From NCBI RefSeq assembly GCF_900111935.1, contig NZ_FOYN01000001.1, positions 604,069 to 668,068 of the forward strand: a stretch of DNA of 64,000 nt, given 5' to 3'. The position numbers were made by a program, and so were the translations under genes. This DNA is from Halorubrum sodomense. Its GTDB lineage: Archaea > Halobacteriota > Halobacteria > Halobacteriales > Haloferacaceae. Below are positions 58,861 to 64,000 of the stretch, one piece after another. The notes below the pieces were generated by a model. It worked only from the letters and a program-made list of their open reading frames with translations, ran no database searches and was not told the DNA's origin. The number at the start of each line of letters is the position of its first letter. Position 1 is the first letter of the stretch.

Positions 58861-61569
58861 TCACAGCTCGGTTGAATCCTGATAGAGAGTCGTCAGCAGA
58901 TTAGACTCAGCAGCTCGAAGATGCTGGTTGAACGTTGACTGTGCGATATCGAGAGTCTTGGCAATCGACGTCGAATCTGCATCCCGCGGCCAATTAAAAT
59001 ATCCTGCGTAGAGCGCCGTCTGCAAGACTTCTTCTTGCCGGGCGGTAAGAGCTCCATCAAGACGTGCTGAGAGAGAGGTATTAGTTTCTCCCCGCTCACT
59101 ATCCAGTTTGGATAACAGGGTGAGATCGCTGTAGTCTTCCCGGAGTGAACTCAGATATTCCCCGACGTCGACGGTGAATGGCACGGTTACTGAAACCACG
59201 ATCTCGTTGGACTCGGAAGCGTTTGTGATTTGATTTATCGCAACTCCTTGGTCGGTCAGTTTCTCGCAAAAGCTGCTGTTCCGCACCGGGACTTTACAGT
59301 AGATACCATTTCGAGAGTCGCTCAAAATGACCGTCTCTGGATCGAAACCAGCAGCTTCGAACGCCTCGGGGGTCACGTTTTCACCGGTCACTCGCGCGAA
59401 CAGGAGGTGATCTGGACTCTCAGTCACTACATTCAACACTTCGAGATCCGTCTCCATATCCGAAACAAGAGTTGCAAGGCCAGTATCGTCCTCGAACTGA
59501 ATTTCGAGAATTGTGCCCCCACCAGATAGAAGCGCCGCCTTTTGCCGGAGTGCTGATATCCCGTGACCTATTATTTGACCGAGCTCTGTGAGGGCTGTCA
59601 CCTCTTCTTCAGCGAAGGCGTTTGGTAGTTTGGAGTGGACTTCTAATACGCCAAGGATCGACGCCTCGCTCTGTAGTGGTACAGCCACAATCGAGTTGGT
59701 GCCATTTTTCAGTGCGTCTTGTTCCCACTCCGTTTCGGAGCGAGCGGTCATTAAGTCGCTCTCCACGACCGAACCTTCAATCCTGTATGCCCGTTCAGCA
59801 GGTGGCAATGTAGAGTTACTCCGTTGGGTATTGTCATCTGCTGGAGTGTCGTTCGCCCCCACTTTTTGATATTGGAGCGACTCCGTTTTGGCTCTGACCT
59901 CGATCGTATTCGTATTAATATCTTTTTTACCGATCCACGCCCCGCTAATCAGATCCAGATGAGCTAAAGCATTACAGACCTCTTGCTCCAGTTCTTCTCG
60001 TGTATTTGCACTGATAACCGTGGCACTTATCGACCGTATCAGTGTATTGATTCGATCCAGTCGTGTCAGCCGTTCGTTTTGCTCGTTTAACCGCTGGTCG
60101 CGTTGCCGAAGGGCCGCCTCTTGTGCTGTTCGTTCGAATGCGCTTGCTGCGTTCGCTGCTAACGTCTTTGCCAATTTGTTCTTTCTTGAGGAGATCTCTG
60201 GCGTCGTGGTCATCCCCACCAACAGAACCCCCTCTGATTCTAGTGAGTAGAGTCGCCACGACGAGAACTCCTCTGCCAACCACTGGCTTGACCGAGTATC
60301 TACTACGTCTTCGTCGTCGGGAGCCAACTGTTCCGTTCGAGTCACATAGGTCGTCCAGACTGGTGTGTCTCCTTCAGAGATAGTGGGAAGATCGATTTCA
60401 GTAACATCTTCCGTGGATGCGTGTGCTAGTGGGACCAAGCGTCCCGTGTGCTCTTCTCGTGTATATATCGCGGCAAACTCGAATCCGAGTTCCCCGACTG
60501 CGGCAGTTGTCACGGTCTCGCCGATGCTACGTTCCGAGTCCGCTGTCATTAGATCGCGGGAAACCGCATGCAGATCCTCAAGCTGTTGTTCATACGCGTA
60601 CCTCTCTGTAATATTGTGGTAGTGTTCAATCCGCCCGCCTGCATAAAGACCAGTTTGAATCGGCCCGCTCCAGTACTCCAACCACTGCTGCTCTTTCGAA
60701 GCCGTCTCAGGGATACGGACGATGGCTTCGACTTCGGAATTCATGTTCTCTAGAGAATGAGTTACGAGGTCAGACAGTGTTTGCTCACCTGAGGGATATT
60801 CCTGGTACGATTCAGAAGCAATTCGACTGTAGTCAGACCCTTGGATATCGTCTCTATCAACTCCAAGTAATTCTTCGGTAGTTTCGTTTGCCCACACCAC
60901 TTGTCCATCACGGTCAATTACAATGACCCCTTCCTGTGATGTGTCTAATACGTCTTCAGTGAGGGACTGGTACTGCTGTTGTTCCCTGCGCTCTGCTGCT
61001 GTTCGTTGCAGGCGCTCGATAGCCACTCGAAAATCCCTATCTGGCAGGTTCTGGAGGTACCGTTCGACTTTATCCTCGAGTTCTGTGATTTGGTCTGTGA
61101 GTGCCTGGTATTTCGGGCTCGTTTCGAGGGTATCTGCCTCCATGACGGCTTCCAAGGTCGATTGGCGTTCTATCAGCGAGAACAGCTCTTGCAGATCCTC
61201 GTTGTACTCGGCACGAGTGAGCATCTGGGAGATAACGTCTTCGAGGTCGTCAGCTTCAACGGGCTTTTCGAGATACGCATCGAATCCCATTTTGACGATA
61301 TCGAAGTCCGGTGTCACCGCAGAGACGATAACCACCTGGCAGTTCGACTCATATTGTCTGAGTCGCGTGAGAACCTCTCCGCCGGATAACCCGGGCATCA
61401 TCCGATCCAGAAGAACGATATCGACAGTCGCATCGAACGCCTCCAAGGCTTCTTCGCCAGAGTATGCGGTTTCGACAACATAGCGGTCTGCGAGCCACTC
61501 TGCATACAGCTCAGCCAAATTTTGGTCATCCTCGACGACCAGGATTTTTGTGTTTCCGTTTTGGGTCAT
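58861..61569 (-). CDS. Receiver-HalX-PAS-GAF-bacterioopsin-activator fusion
   Basis: The 902-residue protein begins with a receiver (Asp55 in LLDRMMPG) and HalX region to about residue 200. A PAS domain follows (about 205-330: 'DTSQEGVIVIDRDGQVVWANETTEELLGVDRDD'), then GAF-like modules (about 345-480 and 520-680), and a C-terminal bacterioopsin-activator block (from about 690) ending in a helix-turn-helix of HTH_10 type ('LTARQEEVLQTALYAGYFNWPRDADSTSIAKTLDIAQSTFNQHLRAAESNLL'). So it can receive a phosphoryl signal, sense ligands and bind DNA in one chain. A kinase is encoded 24 bp upstream. Confidence 0.93.
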   Translation of the reverse strand: MTQNGNTKILVVEDDQNLAELYAEWLADRYVVETAYSGEEALEAFDATVDIVLLDRMMPGLSGGEVLTRLRQYESNCQVVIVSAVTPDFDIVKMGFDAYLEKPVEADDLEDVISQMLTRAEYNEDLQELFSLIERQSTLEAVMEADTLETSPKYQALTDQITELEDKVERYLQNLPDRDFRVAIERLQRTAAERREQQQYQSLTEDVLDTSQEGVIVIDRDGQVVWANETTEELLGVDRDDIQGSDYSRIASESYQEYPSGEQTLSDLVTHSLENMNSEVEAIVRIPETASKEQQWLEYWSGPIQTGLYAGGRIEHYHNITERYAYEQQLEDLHAVSRDLMTADSERSIGETVTTAAVGELGFEFAAIYTREEHTGRLVPLAHASTEDVTEIDLPTISEGDTPVWTTYVTRTEQLAPDDEDVVDTRSSQWLAEEFSSWRLYSLESEGVLLVGMTTTPEISSRKNKLAKTLAANAASAFERTAQEAALRQRDQRLNEQNERLTRLDRINTLIRSISATVISANTREELEQEVCNALAHLDLISGAWIGKKDINTNTIEVRAKTESLQYQKVGANDTPADDNTQRSNSTLPPAERAYRIEGSVVESDLMTARSETEWEQDALKNGTNSIVAVPLQSEASILGVLEVHSKLPNAFAEEEVTALTELGQIIGHGISALRQKAALLSGGGTILEIQFEDDTGLATLVSDMETDLEVLNVVTESPDHLLFARVTGENVTPEAFEAAGFDPETVILSDSRNGIYCKVPVRNSSFCEKLTDQGVAINQITNASESNEIVVSVTVPFTVDVGEYLSSLREDYSDLTLLSKLDSERGETNTSLSARLDGALTARQEEVLQTALYAGYFNWPRDADSTSIAKTLDIAQSTFNQHLRAAESNLLTTLYQDSTEL

Positions 61570-61593
61570 AGTTTACGACACGATGCCCGGTTT

Positions 61594-64000
61594 TTATAAG
61601 TCCTCTCGAGCCGGTTGGGTGGGGACTTCCAATGTGATCTCACTCCCATCGCCCGAGGTTTCAACTGAAATCGATCCCCCGGCATGAGCCACCAGTGATC
61701 GCACCATCCACAATCCGAGTCCCTGCCCGTGACTCAGCGGCGTTTCTTCGCCAGTTTCGAGGAGATTTTTCTCCATTTCCGGGAGTCCAGGCCCAGTATC
61801 GGACACACAAACCTCTACCCACCGTTCATCGGCTTGCGAGACACTGATCTGTACGGATGGATGCTCAGTATCGTTCGCTGTGATGGCGTTCTCAACGAGC
61901 TCAGAAATCGCCTTGTCAAGTTCACTCGGTATTTGTGATTCTAGATCGTGGTCGGCTGTGATAGTGATATTCGCATTAGCATATTCGTCTTCTTTTTTGG
62001 CTTGAATATCCTGAGCTATTTGCTGAGCACTCTGGTAGGAAGCGAGAGCGCTCTCGCTCGTGAGTATATTCTGGAGCTCTTGGGTCTTGTTTGCCATTCT
62101 TTCCCACTTGTCGAGAATGTCTCGGATCGTCGCAGCGCGCTGTTCACGAGTGTCTGTCTCTGTGTCCGACGCAAGCAGATCGACATACCCTCTCAGTTTC
62201 GTCAGATCATTTCGGATATTGTGCCGCATAATCCGGTGTAAGACCTGGACGTGTTGCCGACGCTGCTCCTGAGCTGTGATATCTCGTGCCTCGAATACCA
62301 GGAAGCTAAGCTCCCCGCGCTGGCTTGAGATCGGCTTGACCGAGAAGTCGAAGCTGGCGAGTCCATCAACGCCTTCTGCTTCCACGTTGAACCGAACGAA
62401 TGAACCCGAAGATGCTTGAGTAACTGCCTGCCTGATTTGAGTTTGCACTTCAGACGAATGCGCGAACAGAGAGCACTCCCAGAGCGGTGTGCCTCTGCTC
62501 TCCTCCACACGTATGCCGCCGAACTCTGTGAGTGGGTCGTTTAGCTCGAGGATTTCACCACTCTGGGTCATCAGCCCTGTCAATTGGAACGTTTGATTGA
62601 ATACGGATTCGAATTTTTTCGTTTGTTCTCTTATATTACTGATGTCACGTATATATAACAGAAACCCACCAATTGCTTCATCGTCAAAGAGATTCCGTCC
62701 ACGTGCCTCTACAGTAATCCACTCCTCATCCGCATCCATTGCTTGGAACTCTAGCTGAACGCTTGAATCGGAATCCTCCACGGCGGCGAAAAACGCTTCC
62801 ATTACACGTTCCCGATCCTCAGGATGGATAATATCAAAGACACTCTCTTGATTTAGCTGAGTTGGATCATATCCAAGAACCCGTTCAGTAGAGCCACTAA
62901 GATAGGTGAAACACCCGTCGCGATCTAAGATAGACACGACGTCGACTGATTCCTCAACGAACCGCTCTGTTCTACGCCGCTGTTGACGCTGGTTAGTAAG
63001 ATCTCTGATGACCATCCCGTATCCCAGGAACACTCCATCTTCAGTTTGAAGCGGGACGTATGAGACTTCTGCAGGAAACGACGATCCATCCTGACGGACT
63101 CGCTGTCCTTCGTGAGTACTTTCTCCTGCGAGTGATGCCTGTTTTAGTAACCGATCAGCAATCCCACGTTTTTGATCCTGTTCAGGGTGTAACTCTGCTG
63201 CTGGCATACCAATTGCAGCTTCTTCGTCATGTCCAAAGATGTCGGCTGCTCCATCGTTCCAGCTGTCGATCTGTCCATCGTCATCGAGAAGGACAAAGGC
63301 GTATTCCTCGAGACTTTCCGAGAGGATCTCGAATCGCTTCCGCTCCTGTTGAATCTGCCGAATCCGTCGTTTTTGATCCGTTATGTCCGTGGCAATCGCG
63401 ACAAGTCTCTCTCCAGTTTCGTCATCGGGTATCAGAACAGCATCTGTGTGTATCCATCGCGTTTGTTCGTTGGCATCAATAACTCTGAAATCCGCAGACA
63501 AGTCGTTGGTCTCGCCGACTTGTTCTAGTGACTCACGAACACGGTCCCGATCTTCCGGCGCGACGATCTGTACGAACTCTTCATAATTGTCCGGATCATG
63601 GCCAAGTAAATCGACAAGCGTGTCGTCGAATGATATCTGATCCGTCTCAAGACTCCACTCTGCAATACCAGTGTCCGTTCCAGAAAGAACCAATTCGAGT
63701 TTCCGGTTCTGTTCTGCCAGGCTCCGAGTCCGTTGCCTCCGACCTGTTACGTCCTGCTGTATGCCAATAAACTTCGAAAGCGTCCCATCTACATCAGTGA
63801 CTGGCGTGACGGACAATCGATTCCAGTATTCACTCCCGTCTTTTCGGTAGTTTTTCAATTCTACTGTCACCGGTTCACCGGCCGCAATCGCCTCTCGGAG
63901 CTTCGATATTTCGTCTGGGTCTGTCTCGGGTCCCTGGAGGAAACGTGGATTACGACCCAACGCGTCGTCCTCTTCGTAGCCAGTAATGTCGGTAAATCCT
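61594..64000 (-). CDS. Multi-PAS histidine kinase with a LOV-like first PAS domain (5' end outside window)
   Basis: At least 801 codons are visible and the N-terminus runs off the right edge. Five PAS domains can be read: the first, at the edge, has 'GYEEDDALGRNPRFLQGPETDP', a LOV-like pattern; others start around 'ELVLSGTDTGIAEWSLETD', 'LSESLEEYAFVLLDDDGQID', 'VEESVDVVSILDRDGCFTYLSG' and 'VFNQTFQLTGLMTQSGEILEL'. The H-box is 'RIMRHNIRNDLTKLRGYVDLL', and the ATPase ends with 'VSDTGPGLPEMEKNLLETGEETPLSHGQGLGLWMVRSLVAHAGGSISVE'. It is probably the partner of the receiver fusion downstream. In the LOV motif the adduct-forming Cys is replaced by Pro. Confidence 0.92.
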   Translation of the reverse strand, partial: GFTDITGYEEDDALGRNPRFLQGPETDPDEISKLREAIAAGEPVTVELKNYRKDGSEYWNRLSVTPVTDVDGTLSKFIGIQQDVTGRRQRTRSLAEQNRKLELVLSGTDTGIAEWSLETDQISFDDTLVDLLGHDPDNYEEFVQIVAPEDRDRVRESLEQVGETNDLSADFRVIDANEQTRWIHTDAVLIPDDETGERLVAIATDITDQKRRIRQIQQERKRFEILSESLEEYAFVLLDDDGQIDSWNDGAADIFGHDEEAAIGMPAAELHPEQDQKRGIADRLLKQASLAGESTHEGQRVRQDGSSFPAEVSYVPLQTEDGVFLGYGMVIRDLTNQRQQRRRTERFVEESVDVVSILDRDGCFTYLSGSTERVLGYDPTQLNQESVFDIIHPEDRERVMEAFFAAVEDSDSSVQLEFQAMDADEEWITVEARGRNLFDDEAIGGFLLYIRDISNIREQTKKFESVFNQTFQLTGLMTQSGEILELNDPLTEFGGIRVEESRGTPLWECSLFAHSSEVQTQIRQAVTQASSGSFVRFNVEAEGVDGLASFDFSVKPISSQRGELSFLVFEARDITAQEQRRQHVQVLHRIMRHNIRNDLTKLRGYVDLLASDTETDTREQRAATIRDILDKWERMANKTQELQNILTSESALASYQSAQQIAQDIQAKKEDEYANANITITADHDLESQIPSELDKAISELVENAITANDTEHPSVQISVSQADERWVEVCVSDTGPGLPEMEKNLLETGEETPLSHGQGLGLWMVRSLVAHAGGSISVETSGDGSEITLEVPTQPAREDL

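Noticed and set aside
58643..58882. 79-codon plus-strand ORF upstream of the HalOD1 gene
   Set aside because: It lies over the HalOD1 promoter region and antisense to the ends of its neighbours, and its sequence resembles nothing.

Overview
The window looks like the chromosome of a haloarchaeon, most likely Halorubrum or a close relative. The first 48 kb is very GC-rich and the proteins are strongly acidic. The informational and housekeeping genes are archaeal: a SAMP1-type ubiquitin-like modifier, deoxyhypusine synthase, Lsm/L37e, archaeal RNase J, a prenyl diphosphate synthase for isoprenoid lipids, a type II methionine aminopeptidase, a proteasome alpha subunit and a HerA-like ATPase. Many start codons lie about 25-34 nt downstream of a TATA-like box, as expected for leaderless haloarchaeal transcripts.

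Core region, 1-48 kb: two TrkA-C (RCK_C) membrane proteins; SAMP and deoxyhypusine synthase; a flavin-dependent LLM oxidoreductase; lsm-rpl37e; two Tat lipoproteins; RNase J and prenyl synthase; an EamA transporter; a DUF4350-like/SppA pair; a PrxQ peroxiredoxin; a 7TM histidine kinase; a CGCGG-type candidate RiPP precursor; MetAP and a HIT hydrolase; a tungstate ABC transporter (tupCBA order on the map) with a divergent ModE-like regulator; TrpRS; a HerA-like ATPase; acetamidase; a TrmB-like regulator and PsmA; a CARDB protein with a MacB-type ABC exporter; PdxS, MobA, a J-domain protein, MutS-MutL, MscS and a PH-like protein. Six copies of a roughly 330-460 bp intergenic repeat punctuate this part. 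Each copy has conserved blocks and a long stem whose two arms differ between copies but remain complementary within most of them.

Boundary and accessory region, 48-64 kb: an intron-containing elongator tRNA-Met (48088-48241) marks a sharp change to lower-GC DNA. Two related DDE transposase genes in the same orientation (48525-50243 and 55259-56935) flank a compact gene set: two membrane proteins with H-x13-H / H-x12-H diheme patterns, an ApbE-like FMN transferase, three small secreted or membrane-anchored acidic proteins (one with a thrombospondin-type-3-like calcium motif), a two-winged-helix regulator and a small membrane protein. Three of its promoters share a 20-bp motif placed 33-36 nt upstream of the first start codon. 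I interpret this as a co-regulated, mobile, extracytosolic flavin/heme electron-transfer module; it is the best candidate here for an undescribed system.

The last 7 kb encodes a signalling cluster on the minus strand: a multi-PAS histidine kinase cut by the window end (its first PAS domain is LOV-like but lacks the photoactive cysteine), a receiver-HalX-PAS-GAF-bacterioopsin-activator fusion, a HalOD1 protein, a receiver-HalX protein and a small DUF5658-like membrane protein.
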